Of a DNA stretch of 64,000 bases, positions 24,537 to 33,782 are shown piece after piece (the stretch's first letter is position 1; each line of letters starts with the position of its first letter). The notes under the pieces were generated by a model. That model saw only the letters and a list, made by a program, of their open reading frames with translations, had not been told where the DNA came from and did not search any database. The translations under genes were made by a program, and so were the position numbers. The stretch lies in contig CAZUEO010000004.1 of the NCBI GenBank assembly GCA_964619675.1, positions 55,019-119,018 of the forward strand, read 5' to 3'. The stretch comes from JAPLMW01 sp964619675. GTDB lineage: Bacteria; Planctomycetota; Phycisphaerae; Sedimentisphaerales; UBA12454.

Positions 24537-25886
24537 GTGCTCGACAAACGTTATATTATTTTAGCGATTCCGCTTGGCTTGATTTGCCTGCTGCTTTGTG
24601 CCGCAGTGCTCCTTGGCGGCACAAATACGCTCGAAATACTGGCCTGTCTGGCAGCCTTTGGCGTGACAGCAGGATTGTTTTGGTATTTGCTTATGGAAAG
24701 AAGGGCTATTGACGTTCAGGTTGAGAGTCTCAAGAACGACTACAAACATCAGCGGGACAAGGCCTCACAGAGCTGCAAGGAATCCAAGGATTTGCGATTG
24801 GCTGTTCAGCTTTTAAAGAGACAGAAGCGCAATACCGAAGCGATTATTTATAGCATACCCGATGTCGTGATTGTTACCGATACCGGCGACAGGCTTCTTA
24901 TGGCCAACGAGCCGGCAGGAGAGTTTTTCGATTTTGACGTTAAAAAGATAATGCTTAAGCCGCTTGAAGAACTGGTGGAAAAAAAGGAACTTGTAAGACT
25001 CGTCAAAAACAGCAGAACTACGAGAGTAAGGCATGTAAAACACGAGCTTCAATTCGGAAGCGGCGATAATATTCTTACCTGTAACTGCATAATTTCCTGC
25101 ATTTTTGATGATGCCGACCAGGTCTGCGGCGTGGTTACGATTCTGCACGATATCACCCGCGAGAAGGAAATATCGCAGATGAAGAATGAGTTTGTAAGTC
25201 ATGTTTCTCATGAGCTTAAGACGCCGCTTGCGTCGATTACCGCGTATGCCGAAATGCTTGTTGACGGCGAGGCAGCGGACGAGAAAACCAGAAATGAATT
25301 TTACTCTATCATTCAGAGTCAGGCACAGAGACTCAATCGCCTTATAGAGGATATTCTTAGCATATCGCGTATAGAATCCGGCCTTATAAAAGTCAACAAG
25401 GAGCCTGTGAGTACTGCTCTTATCGTCCGCGATGCGGTGCAGATGATTAAAAGTTATGCTGCTGAAAAGGATATTAAGGTGGAAGACCAGACCGCCGTTG
25501 TCTTTGACCAGGTCAATGCCGACAAAGATATGGTTTCGCAGGTGGTGATTAACCTTCTGAGCAATGCGGTCAAGTACACGCCTAACGGCGGAAAGGTAAC
25601 CGTGAACAGTGAAGTTGACGAATCGAGACAGGTCGTCAGGGTAACCATAACCGATACGGGTGTCGGTATTCCCCCTGAGGAGCAGTCTTATATATTTGAT
25701 AAATTCTACAGAGTCAAGGCAAACAATAAATGTGCGAAGGGAACAGGACTTGGGCTTAATCTGGTTAAGCAAATTGTGGAAAGAGTGCATGAGGGCCAAG
25801 TTTTTGTAAAAAGCGAAGTCGGAAAGGGCAGCAGTTTCGGTTTTGAGCTGCCGTTGATAGTAGCGGAAAAAACTATTGAAAAATAA
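24537..25886 (+). CDS. Membrane sensor histidine kinase with PAS domain
   Basis: The 449-residue protein starts with GTG. Two membrane helices lie at about 7-27 and 33-50, followed by a short coiled coil and a PAS domain (about 95-205). The HisKA H-box is SHVSHELKTPLASI with phospho-accepting His225. The catalytic HATPase_c domain follows, with N box NLLSNAVKY, G1 DTGVGIPPEE and G2 GTGLGL. A separate receiver gene follows within 25 bp. A sensor kinase inside a secretion operon suggests the machine has its own input, unknown here. Confidence 0.9.
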   Translation: MLDKRYIILAIPLGLICLLLCAAVLLGGTNTLEILACLAAFGVTAGLFWYLLMERRAIDVQVESLKNDYKHQRDKASQSCKESKDLRLAVQLLKRQKRNTEAIIYSIPDVVIVTDTGDRLLMANEPAGEFFDFDVKKIMLKPLEELVEKKELVRLVKNSRTTRVRHVKHELQFGSGDNILTCNCIISCIFDDADQVCGVVTILHDITREKEISQMKNEFVSHVSHELKTPLASITAYAEMLVDGEAADEKTRNEFYSIIQSQAQRLNRLIEDILSISRIESGLIKVNKEPVSTALIVRDAVQMIKSYAAEKDIKVEDQTAVVFDQVNADKDMVSQVVINLLSNAVKYTPNGGKVTVNSEVDESRQVVRVTITDTGVGIPPEEQSYIFDKFYRVKANNKCAKGTGLGLNLVKQIVERVHEGQVFVKSEVGKGSSFGFELPLIVAEKTIEK

Positions 25887-25909
25887 TCCATATTTTAAGG
25901 GGTAGAAAA

Positions 25910-26293
25910 ATGGAAAATAAAAAAGTTCTTGTAGCTGATGATGAAGTTCACATAGTTCAGGTGGTGGCGATGAAGCTTCGCAACAACGGCTTTGAGGTTA
26001 TTACTGCCGATAACGGTGATGAAGCTTATAAGCTTTGCTGTGAGGAAAAGCCGGACATCATAGTAACCGACCATCAGATGCCCGGCCTGACGGGAATCGA
26101 ACTGGCAGAAAAAATTCGCGGTACACCCGGAATAGAAAATATTCCTGTGATAATACTCACGGCAAGAGGCTTTGCAATAGACGACCAGCAGAAGGAAAAA
26201 CTCAATATCGCCGAATGTCTCAGCAAGCCTTTTAGCCCGAAAGAGCTTTTGAATCATGTTGAGAACATATTACAGAATTCTACAGTAAATTAG
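25910..26293 (+). CDS. Single-domain response regulator (CheY-like)
   Basis: The 127 residues are a stand-alone receiver. The acidic pair is Asp10/Asp11, the phosphorylation site Asp54 (TDHQMPG), the conserved Thr lies in the ILTARG stretch and the Lys in SKPFS. With no output domain it must act by protein contact, perhaps on the HD-GYP, STAS or ATPase proteins encoded just downstream. The GTAGAAAAATG start has a weak AAGGGG site. Confidence 0.92.
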   Translation: MENKKVLVADDEVHIVQVVAMKLRNNGFEVITADNGDEAYKLCCEEKPDIIVTDHQMPGLTGIELAEKIRGTPGIENIPVIILTARGFAIDDQQKEKLNIAECLSKPFSPKELLNHVENILQNSTVN

Positions 26294-26311
26294 AAAAAAG
26301 GATAAACAACT

Positions 26312-27916
26312 ATGTTAAAAATAGCAGGCAATCGGCTCGGTTACATCCAGTCCAAACTCCTGAAGGATTTTGGAAGCGACATAACTGCCTTTGGCGCGAA
26401 TCTTATTGTTTATGACCCTCAGCTTAATCTGCTGTTGAATTTCGATGGCGGTAAATTCATAAGCGATTACGAGTCAATATCGGCTTGCGCAAAACATGTT
26501 CTGGATTCCGCTTCGGACCAGATACAAACCTTCGGCAGGTTTGAGCAGATACTTTGTGCCAATCTTATGGTTGGAAGCAGAATAGATGCCGTTCTTGTGC
26601 TTGATTTCAGTCAACCGATACAGGCTGATGCTGATGAGGGCCAAATGAACAGGTATATGTGGCAGATTCTGAAAATGTTCATTGTTGCCTTTGCCGAAAG
26701 CCATAAGAATCAGCAGCAGATGGAAATGGTCAGCAACGAGCTGTCGCAGACCTATGAGGAGCTTATGCTGCTGTATAAGATGAGCACTAATATGAAGGTA
26801 ACTCAGTCGGATTCCAATTATCTTCAGATGGCGTGTGACAACCTGACTGAGATTGTGAACGTTGAGGGTATTGCCATTTTCCTTGAGAAGCGTGTTGGCG
26901 AGACGAGGAAACTTGTTCTTACTGCAGGTACAGGCCTTATTGCCATTGACCATAAGCATTCCAATATGCATGAAATTCTTCTTGAGAGGCTTCTTGCAGA
27001 ACTGCGGGGCGGCAACGATGCCCTGCTTGACAGCGAAGTCGATTCACCGTTCAAGTATGAATGGTACGGCAGGGTAAGGAATATAATAGCAGTTCCGCTG
27101 CGCGGCAAAGACAGGATTATCGGAATAATGGTTGCCACCAACAGACTTGACAAACCTGAATTTGACAGTATCGATGTAAAACTTTTTTATTCGGTTGCAA
27201 ACGAATGTGCGGTCTTTATTGAGAATGAGGGTCTGTTTCGCGAGCTTAAGGAGCTTTTGATAGGTTCGTTAAAGGCTCTTACAAATAGTATAGATGCCAA
27301 GGATCAGTATACCAGAGGACATTCGGAACGGGTGGCCTTCATTTCGAAATGGATAGCTGAACACTATGCTCAGGTAACCGGAGAGCTGACAACGGAACAG
27401 ATACAGAAAATTTATCTTGTCGGCCTGTTGCATGATATCGGCAAGATAGGCGTTCCTGAGTCGGTGTTAGGAAAGGAGGGCAAACTCACCGAAGCCGAAT
27501 ATGAACAGATGAAAACCCATCCTACGATAGGGGCCGGCATACTATCGGAAATACGCCAGATGGCCGATGTGGTTCCAGGGGTGCTGTGCCATCATGAATG
27601 GTATAACGGCGAAGGGTATCCGAGAGGTCTTGCCGGCGATGACATTCCTCTTGCCGGCAAAATTGTGATGATAGCCGATGCTTTTGATGCAATGACTTCC
27701 AGGAGGACTTACAGAGATGCTTTGGGAGTTGAAGCTGCCAGAGGCGAAATAGAGAAGGGTCTTGGAGGCCAGTTTGACCCTGAGATGGGTTCGATATTTA
27801 TCAATAGCGACGTTGATAAGCTGTGGGAAATACTGCAGGGCGGCAGAGTTGAAAACTATTCAAGCGATAGTTTCAGTGAATACGGTACTATTGCGATAGG
27901 AGCGCTATTAAAATGA
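26312..27916 (+). CDS. GAF and HD-GYP domain protein, likely cyclic-di-GMP phosphodiesterase
   Basis: The 534-residue protein has an N-terminal region of unknown fold (1-150), then a GAF domain (about 165-310), then HD-GYP. The metal and active-site motifs are present: HSERVA, HDIGKIG near residue 375, THP, HHEWYNGEGYP near 426, and ADAFDAM. HD-GYP enzymes hydrolyse cyclic-di-GMP (or cGAMP) to linear products. All residues needed for activity appear intact. Its place between the kinase/receiver pair and the ATPase is the main reason to suspect cyclic-dinucleotide control of the machine. It overlaps the STAS gene by 4 bases. Confidence 0.9.
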   Translation: MLKIAGNRLGYIQSKLLKDFGSDITAFGANLIVYDPQLNLLLNFDGGKFISDYESISACAKHVLDSASDQIQTFGRFEQILCANLMVGSRIDAVLVLDFSQPIQADADEGQMNRYMWQILKMFIVAFAESHKNQQQMEMVSNELSQTYEELMLLYKMSTNMKVTQSDSNYLQMACDNLTEIVNVEGIAIFLEKRVGETRKLVLTAGTGLIAIDHKHSNMHEILLERLLAELRGGNDALLDSEVDSPFKYEWYGRVRNIIAVPLRGKDRIIGIMVATNRLDKPEFDSIDVKLFYSVANECAVFIENEGLFRELKELLIGSLKALTNSIDAKDQYTRGHSERVAFISKWIAEHYAQVTGELTTEQIQKIYLVGLLHDIGKIGVPESVLGKEGKLTEAEYEQMKTHPTIGAGILSEIRQMADVVPGVLCHHEWYNGEGYPRGLAGDDIPLAGKIVMIADAFDAMTSRRTYRDALGVEAARGEIEKGLGGQFDPEMGSIFINSDVDKLWEILQGGRVENYSSDSFSEYGTIAIGALLK

Positions 27917-28248
27917 AGATAAATCATCAGGATTATAACGATGTTACTGTTATGGAGCTCCACGGTGAATTTGTGGAAGAGTACTGTAAGGTGTTTCAGA
28001 GTACGGCATCCGAACTTATTAAAAAACAATTGTCCGGCATCGTTCTTGATATGAGCAAAATGCCTTTTATCGACAGCAGCGGACTTGAGATGCTGCTTTG
28101 GCTGAGGGATTATTGTCATGAAAATAAGAGCCAGCTTAAACTGGCGGGTCTTGACGATAATATCAAAAAGATTCTCGAAATTACCCGGCTCTACGGCAAA
28201 CTGGACTGTTATGAAGAATTAAGCCAGGCGGTTAAGAGCTTTACCTAA
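27913..28248 (+). CDS. STAS-domain protein (anti-sigma factor antagonist-like)
   Basis: This is a 111-residue single STAS domain resembling SpoIIAA/RsbV. LDMSKMPFIDSSGLEML contains the serine pair (Ser55/56) at the position that is phosphorylated in the family. No RsbW-type kinase or PP2C phosphatase is encoded nearby, so a classical partner-switch cannot be shown. In this setting it may instead be a docking partner for the adjacent signalling proteins. The start overlaps the HD-GYP stop. Confidence 0.85.
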   Translation: MKINHQDYNDVTVMELHGEFVEEYCKVFQSTASELIKKQLSGIVLDMSKMPFIDSSGLEMLLWLRDYCHENKSQLKLAGLDDNIKKILEITRLYGKLDCYEELSQAVKSFT

Positions 28249-28260
28249 AAGGACAGAAAT

Positions 28261-29979
28261 ATGAAGGAAGCGACATCGACAAAACTTCAGCTTGGCGAAA
28301 TACTGCAGCAGAGAGGCATTATAACGACTGAACAGATAGAGGAGGTACTCTCGCGCCAAAGCGACAGCGGCCATCAGAAGCTTCTTGGCGAGCTGCTGGT
28401 GGAAAGAGGCTACTGCAGCGAGAATGATATTGCCTCGGCTCTTGCAGAGGCTTACGGCGTTCCATACGCGCAAATAAACCCGAAGATATGCGACCCGAAT
28501 ATTATCGAGGTTCTGCCGCGGGACTTTCTTGAAGAGCACTATGTTCTGCCTCTGTTCAGAGTTAATGGTGTTTTGACCGTTGCGATAAGCGAGCCTACCA
28601 ATGTATTTTTGATTGATGAAATCGGAAGACTTAGCGGCTGCACCGTTCAGGTAGTCTGTGCAACTGCAAAGGACATCCAGGCAACGCTTCAGACGTATAT
28701 GCCTGCGTCCAACGTATTTGTCATCGACGACATAATTGATGAAACAGGACTTGATGATTTTGCACTTATTGAAAACATCTCGGAAGATATTGCAAACCTT
28801 GAAGAGGTTGCAGGTCAGTCACCGGTCGTAAAGCTTGTCAATTATCTTATCTACAATGCCGTGCATGAAAACGCCAGCGATATTCATGTGGAGCCGGACA
28901 ATAAAAAGCTTCGCATAAGATATCGTGTTGACGGCAGATTATACGAAAAGATTCGGCCTCCTTACCAGATGCTTGCGGCGATAGTTTCGCGTATTAAAAT
29001 TATGGCTGAGCTTGATATAGCTCAGCGCAGAATGCCGCAGGACGGCGGAATACATGTTATGGTCGACGGCAGGCCGATAGATTTAAGAGTTTCCATAATG
29101 CCCGGCTGTTTCGGCGAAAAGGTTGTTATAAGAATCCTTGATACCAAGCGGGTTTTATTCAACCTTGAGACGCTGGGTTTCAGTTATGAGAATCTCAATC
29201 TGCTCAAGGAAAAAATCCATTCTCCCAACGGCATTATTCTTAGTACAGGTCCGACAAGTTCGGGTAAAAATACGACGCTTTACGCGACAATTTCGGAGCT
29301 GAACAGTGAAGAAGTGAATATATGTACTGTTGAAGACCCGATTGAAGCAAATGTGTCCGGCGTTAATCAGTTTGGAGTCAATGAAATAGCCGGTTTCACA
29401 TTTGCCTCTGCATTGAGAAGTCTTCTTCGTCAGGACCCCGATATTTTGATGATTGGTGAAATCCGCGACCAGGAAACGGCAAACATCGCGGTACAGGCCG
29501 CTCTTACAGGCCATCTGGTATTTTCCACATTGCATACTAACGATGCTCCGAGCGCTGTCACCAGGCTTATCGACCTTGGTGTTGCACCGTATCTTGTAGG
29601 AGCTTCTCTTATTGCAGTTCTTGCTCAAAGATTAGTGCGGAAAATCTGTTCTAACTGCAAGGAGGAGTACGAACCGCCTGTATCAGTCAGGAAAGTGATG
29701 GAGAAAGCCCTGAACTCACCTGTGGAGAAGTTTTATCGGGGTATAGGCTGTAAAAAGTGCAGAAATACCGGCTATCTCGGCCGGATTGCCATACATGAGT
29801 TGTTTGTTACGAATTCGGAAATTCAGGAAGTGATTGTTGAAAACGCAAATATTAAGAAAATAAAAGAACTTGCAATAAGCAACGGAATGACATTTCTGCG
29901 TGTTGATGGCTTGAATAAAGTAAAGGCCGGCATAACAACAGTTGATGAAGTTTTGCGTGTGACGGCATCCGAAGGATAG
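28261..29979 (+). CDS. Type IV pilus / type II secretion assembly ATPase (PilB/GspE family)
   Basis: The 572-residue protein has an N-terminal MshEN-like region (about 5-150) with two LGE-L-x-x-x-G motifs (LGEILQQRGIITTEQIEEVL, then LGELLVERGYCSEN). The family is known to bind cyclic-di-GMP through this region, though the first motif has Gln where Arg is common. The hexameric motor follows: Walker A GPTSSGKNT (330-338), Asp box VEDPIE, Walker B ILMIGEIRD, His box LHTNDAP, and a CxxC pair (CSNC, CKKC) for zinc. Asn337 sits where Thr or Ser is expected after the Walker lysine. It powers pilin polymerisation at the inner membrane. Confidence 0.9.
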   Translation: MKEATSTKLQLGEILQQRGIITTEQIEEVLSRQSDSGHQKLLGELLVERGYCSENDIASALAEAYGVPYAQINPKICDPNIIEVLPRDFLEEHYVLPLFRVNGVLTVAISEPTNVFLIDEIGRLSGCTVQVVCATAKDIQATLQTYMPASNVFVIDDIIDETGLDDFALIENISEDIANLEEVAGQSPVVKLVNYLIYNAVHENASDIHVEPDNKKLRIRYRVDGRLYEKIRPPYQMLAAIVSRIKIMAELDIAQRRMPQDGGIHVMVDGRPIDLRVSIMPGCFGEKVVIRILDTKRVLFNLETLGFSYENLNLLKEKIHSPNGIILSTGPTSSGKNTTLYATISELNSEEVNICTVEDPIEANVSGVNQFGVNEIAGFTFASALRSLLRQDPDILMIGEIRDQETANIAVQAALTGHLVFSTLHTNDAPSAVTRLIDLGVAPYLVGASLIAVLAQRLVRKICSNCKEEYEPPVSVRKVMEKALNSPVEKFYRGIGCKKCRNTGYLGRIAIHELFVTNSEIQEVIVENANIKKIKELAISNGMTFLRVDGLNKVKAGITTVDEVLRVTASEG

Positions 29980-30005
29980 GAGCACTTGTTTTTTAAAGGC
30001 AAAAA

Positions 30006-31130
30006 ATGGCTGGATTAATTGATTCGCTGCTTTCAGGAAAGCCTGTATCGTCGCTGTCGCAGGCGATGTTGTTTTCGAAAGTTAAACAGTCGGAGCTGTT
30101 GCTTTTTACGAGTCAATTGTCGGTAATGCTGTCAAGCGGTGTTGTCCTGAGTGATGCGGTCGAGGCTATTACTGCCCAGATGAAGCCCGGCACGTTTCAG
30201 AGCATGCTTTTTGATATATCCGACAAGCTTCAGAGCGGCGAGAGTTTTTCAGCTGCACTTTCAGCTTTTCCTAAGGTTTTTACGCCGATGTTCGTCAGCA
30301 TGGTCGAAGCTTCGGAATCTTCTGGTCGGATGCCGGAGATGCTTGAGGTTCTTCAGAAGTATATCGAAAATGAAACGGAGGCCAAAAAACAGATTAAAGG
30401 TGCGATGATTTATCCGTCAATCATGATGGTTATGACTGTTATCGCAACTACTACACTTTTGTTTTTTGTTCTGCCGAAGTTTACAAAGGTTTATGAGTCA
30501 AGAGGCAGAGCCCTGCCGAAACTTACACAGATTCTTGTGGATTTAAGTAAATTGTTAAGTGATTTTAAATCGGCTTCTCTGGTTTTAATTGTTCTGTTAA
30601 CTTTTTTAGGAGCGGTTTTTTATGCCGTCAGTACACCCTGGGGTAAAAGAACCCTTGATTGGCTGAAAATTCATATACCCGTGCTGGGCACGATGTTTGT
30701 TGACTCCATAATGGCCAGAAGCACAAGGATTATGACTACTATGCTTACTACCGGTGTAACACTTCTTGAGACGATAGATGTTGTTAAAAGTACCTGTGAT
30801 AATGAATATTTTGAGCAGTTTTGGTCCGAGACCTGCGACAGGGTGGAAGCAGGTTTTCAGTTCTCGGAAGCGATGAATCTCGCTTCATATAATCAGCTTA
30901 TTCCGCCTGCAATCATACAGATGATTCGAGCCGGCGAAAAGAGCGGTACTCTCGGTTCTGTATGTGGAAAAGTCAGCGACTATTACGACAAAAAACTCAA
31001 GGCCTCAGTCAAAGCCGTAACCAGCGTGATTGAGCCTCTGATGATAATCATAATGGGTTGCATCATAGGTACTATCGCAATTGCGCTTCTGCTTCCGATA
31101 TTCAGGATTTCCACGCTTGTAGGGCATTGA
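30006..31130 (+). CDS. Inner-membrane platform protein (PilC/GspF family)
   Basis: The 374 residues contain two homologous GspF cytoplasmic helical domains (about 25-150 and 230-345), each followed by membrane segments (SIMMVMTVIATTTLLFFVL; SASLVLIVLLTFLGAVF; MIIIMGCIIGTIAIALLLPIF). The family pattern LLFTSQLSVMLSSGVVLSDAV near the start and PPAIIQMIRAGEKSGTL are typical. It couples ATPase motion to pilin insertion. It is the last gene of the 17-kb locus, 168 bp before rpsO. Confidence 0.92.
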   Translation: MAGLIDSLLSGKPVSSLSQAMLFSKVKQSELLLFTSQLSVMLSSGVVLSDAVEAITAQMKPGTFQSMLFDISDKLQSGESFSAALSAFPKVFTPMFVSMVEASESSGRMPEMLEVLQKYIENETEAKKQIKGAMIYPSIMMVMTVIATTTLLFFVLPKFTKVYESRGRALPKLTQILVDLSKLLSDFKSASLVLIVLLTFLGAVFYAVSTPWGKRTLDWLKIHIPVLGTMFVDSIMARSTRIMTTMLTTGVTLLETIDVVKSTCDNEYFEQFWSETCDRVEAGFQFSEAMNLASYNQLIPPAIIQMIRAGEKSGTLGSVCGKVSDYYDKKLKASVKAVTSVIEPLMIIIMGCIIGTIAIALLLPIFRISTLVGH

Positions 31131-31233
31131 GTTTGGTCGCTGTCTGTAAGTTTTTTGACAACAAGCGCTTATAACGAAGGCCGGCTCAGGTTACACCTGT
31201 TATTCCTCTTTATTATCAGCGAAATAAAACTTA

Positions 31234-31261
31234 TTGCAAGAATTGGCTTTATTGTTATAAT
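31234..31261 (+). promoter_or_regulatory. Promoter of rpsO-pnp
   Basis: TTGCAA (31234-31239) and a perfect TATAAT (31256-31261) are separated by 16 bp. Transcription would start near 31268, about 30 bases before the rpsO ATG. Confidence 0.65.
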
Positions 31262-31297
31262 TGTCGAATTCAACTTATTGAAAGGTAATATTGATAG

Positions 31298-31564
31298 ATG
31301 TTAACGAAGGAAAAAAAGGCGAAAGTAATTGAAGATAACAGACTTGCTGAAAACGACACTGGTTCACCGGAAATTCAGATTGCCATTCTTACGTCAAGAA
31401 TCAATGAGTTGACGGAACATTTCAAGAGCCATCCCAAGGACCATTCTTCAAGGCGGGGCTTGCTGAAGATGGTTGGCAACAGGTCGGCTCTGCTTAAGTA
31501 CATCAGCAAAAAGGACATAAAACGATACAGAGACATTATCAATCGTCTTGGACTGCGCAAGTAA
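31298..31564 (+). CDS. rpsO: 30S ribosomal protein S15
   Basis: The 88-residue protein matches S15 over its whole length: DTGSPEIQIAILTSRINELTEH, then HPKDHSSRRGL and a C-terminal YRDIINRLGLRK. It binds 16S rRNA early in assembly of the 30S platform. It precedes pnp, the usual arrangement in many bacteria. A promoter lies 40 bp upstream. In other species S15 represses its own mRNA; no matching structure is obvious here. Confidence 0.96.
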   Translation: MLTKEKKAKVIEDNRLAENDTGSPEIQIAILTSRINELTEHFKSHPKDHSSRRGLLKMVGNRSALLKYISKKDIKRYRDIINRLGLRK

Positions 31565-31630
31565 GAGTTGTGAGTTCTTAGTTGACTCAAAACTTAAAGC
31601 TCAAACCCCAGGACTTTCATGAGGTAAATA

Positions 31631-33760
31631 ATGACAGGTGTTTTTAGGGTTGAAAAACAGATTGGTCAGAATTCTCTTATTCTGGAAACCGGTAAGATAG
31701 CAAAACAGGCTGGTGCTGCCGTTGTTGTAACTTATGGTGAAACGATGGTACTTGCAGCGATAACTTCAGCGCCGCCGAGAGAAGATATTGACTATTTTCC
31801 ATTAACCGTTGAATACCGTGAGAAATTGTCTGCTGCAGGCAAGTTCCCAGGCGGCTTTATGAAAAGAGAGGGCAGACCCAGCACAAAGGAAATCCTGACC
31901 GCCAGGCTGGTTGACAGACCTTTGCGGCCGCTTTTCCCCGACGGATACTTTAACGAGGTTCAGATTGTAATTACCGTCATAAGTGCGGACCAGCAGAATG
32001 ACCCCGATGTTCTTGCAATGATTGGCGCGAGCGCCGCTCTTTCTATCAGCAAAGTGCCGTTTCAAGGCACTATCGGTGCTGTCAGATTAAGCAGGGTAGA
32101 GGGGCAATTTGTAATTAACCCCGTGTATGAACAGCGAGAAAAAAGCGACTTTAACCTTGTTTTGGCAGGCAGGCACGATGCCATAAATATGATAGAGATT
32201 GATGCTAAACAGGTGCCTGAAGATGTTACGGCTCAGGGTATCGAGTTAGCGCATCAGTCAATAAAAGAGGTTTGCGATTTGATTGGCGAGCTGGTCGCAA
32301 AATGCGGTCAGGAAAAAGAAGTGCCCGAAATTGAATGGGACCCGCAGCTTGCCGATGAGATTGCCGAAAAATACTCGGATGATTTCAGGCAGGCATTTGA
32401 GATTAAATCGAAGTCCGAAAGGAATACCGCTCTTAAGGAAATAACCGAAAAGGCTCAGGAGCTTTATTGCGCGCCGGCCGAAGGCGCCGACCAGGCCCGC
32501 TGCTCAAAGAGTCTTTTCAACAGAATACTTTACAATGTACAAAAAAAAGTAGTAAGGCAGTTGATACTTGATGGAAAAAGACCTGACGGCAGAGGATATA
32601 CTGACATTAGGCCTATAACGTGCGAGGTGGGTTTACTGCCGCGTTCTCACGGCTCTGCGCTTTTTACAAGAGGCGAGACACAGGCTCTTGTTTCTGTTAC
32701 GCTCGGCACCGGCAGAGATGAGCAGATAGTCGACGGCCTTCTGGAAGAATACGGGCAGAAATTTATGCTGCATTATAATTTCCCGCCGTACAGTGTAGGC
32801 GAGGTCAAGCCGATTCGCGGGCCCGGCAGAAGAGAAATCGGTCACGGCGCTTTGGCTGAAAAGGCTCTTGGACAGGTAAGGCCGAACATTGACAATTTTG
32901 CATATACAATCAAGATTGTCTCGGACATAACCGAATCGAACGGTTCCAGCTCTATGGCGACAGTTTGCAGCGGAACACTTGGACTTATGGATGCAGGCGT
33001 ACCTATCGACCAACCCGTTGCCGGCATATCAGTCGGGCTGGTAAAGGAAGATGATAAGTACGTTCTGCTTGCGGATATAATAGGCGATGAGGACCATTTT
33101 GGCGATATGGATTTCAAGGTTGCCGGTACAAAGCAAGGCGTTACTGCTATACAGCTTGATATAAAAGCGGCGTCTTTGCCTCATAACATTATAGTTGAGG
33201 CTCTTGAAATGGCCAGACAGGCTCGTCTGAAGCTGCTCGATATAATGAGTCAGACAATAAGCGTTTCGAGGCCGGAGTTGAGCAAGTATGCACCGAAGCT
33301 GATCAGCATAGAAATCGACCCTGAGCTTATCGGCAAAATTATCGGCCCGGGCGGCAAGGTTATTAAAGGCATCCAGGAAAAGACAAGTACCAAGATTGAG
33401 ATAGAAGAGGACGGCACTGTTTATATAAGCTGTGTTGGCGGCGATGGTCATCTGGAGGCCAAGAAAATCATACAGGCTATGACTGAACCGCCGACCGTTG
33501 GCCGTGTTTATCCTAATGCGAGGGTGGTTTCTGTGAAGGATTTCGGAGCGTTTGTTGAGATCCTGCCGGGCATCGAGGGACTTTGTCATATAAGCGAAAT
33601 GGCCGACGGTTACGTCAAGAACGTAGAGAATGTCTGTAAAGTTGGAGACGAGATTCCTGTAAAGCTTCTTTCGATTGACGAGCAAGGCCGGTTCAAACTT
33701 TCCCGCAAAGCGGCCCTGGCTCAGTTGAAAACTGAGGCTGAAACGGCAAAACAGCAGTAA
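31631..33760 (+). CDS. pnp: Polyribonucleotide nucleotidyltransferase (PNPase)
   Basis: The 709-residue protein has the full PNPase order: RNase PH 1 (about 10-140), a helical linker, RNase PH 2 (about 310-520) with LPRSHGSALFTRGETQAL and DIIGDEDHFGDMDFK, then KH (IDPELIGKIIGPGGKVIKGI) and S1 (VGRVYPNARVVSVKDFGAFV). It degrades RNA phosphorolytically from the 3' end. A TGAGGTAAATA ribosome site precedes the ATG. Confidence 0.96.
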   Translation: MTGVFRVEKQIGQNSLILETGKIAKQAGAAVVVTYGETMVLAAITSAPPREDIDYFPLTVEYREKLSAAGKFPGGFMKREGRPSTKEILTARLVDRPLRPLFPDGYFNEVQIVITVISADQQNDPDVLAMIGASAALSISKVPFQGTIGAVRLSRVEGQFVINPVYEQREKSDFNLVLAGRHDAINMIEIDAKQVPEDVTAQGIELAHQSIKEVCDLIGELVAKCGQEKEVPEIEWDPQLADEIAEKYSDDFRQAFEIKSKSERNTALKEITEKAQELYCAPAEGADQARCSKSLFNRILYNVQKKVVRQLILDGKRPDGRGYTDIRPITCEVGLLPRSHGSALFTRGETQALVSVTLGTGRDEQIVDGLLEEYGQKFMLHYNFPPYSVGEVKPIRGPGRREIGHGALAEKALGQVRPNIDNFAYTIKIVSDITESNGSSSMATVCSGTLGLMDAGVPIDQPVAGISVGLVKEDDKYVLLADIIGDEDHFGDMDFKVAGTKQGVTAIQLDIKAASLPHNIIVEALEMARQARLKLLDIMSQTISVSRPELSKYAPKLISIEIDPELIGKIIGPGGKVIKGIQEKTSTKIEIEEDGTVYISCVGGDGHLEAKKIIQAMTEPPTVGRVYPNARVVSVKDFGAFVEILPGIEGLCHISEMADGYVKNVENVCKVGDEIPVKLLSIDEQGRFKLSRKAALAQLKTEAETAKQQ

Positions 33761-33782
33761 TCGCCCATAAGGAGATATTTTA

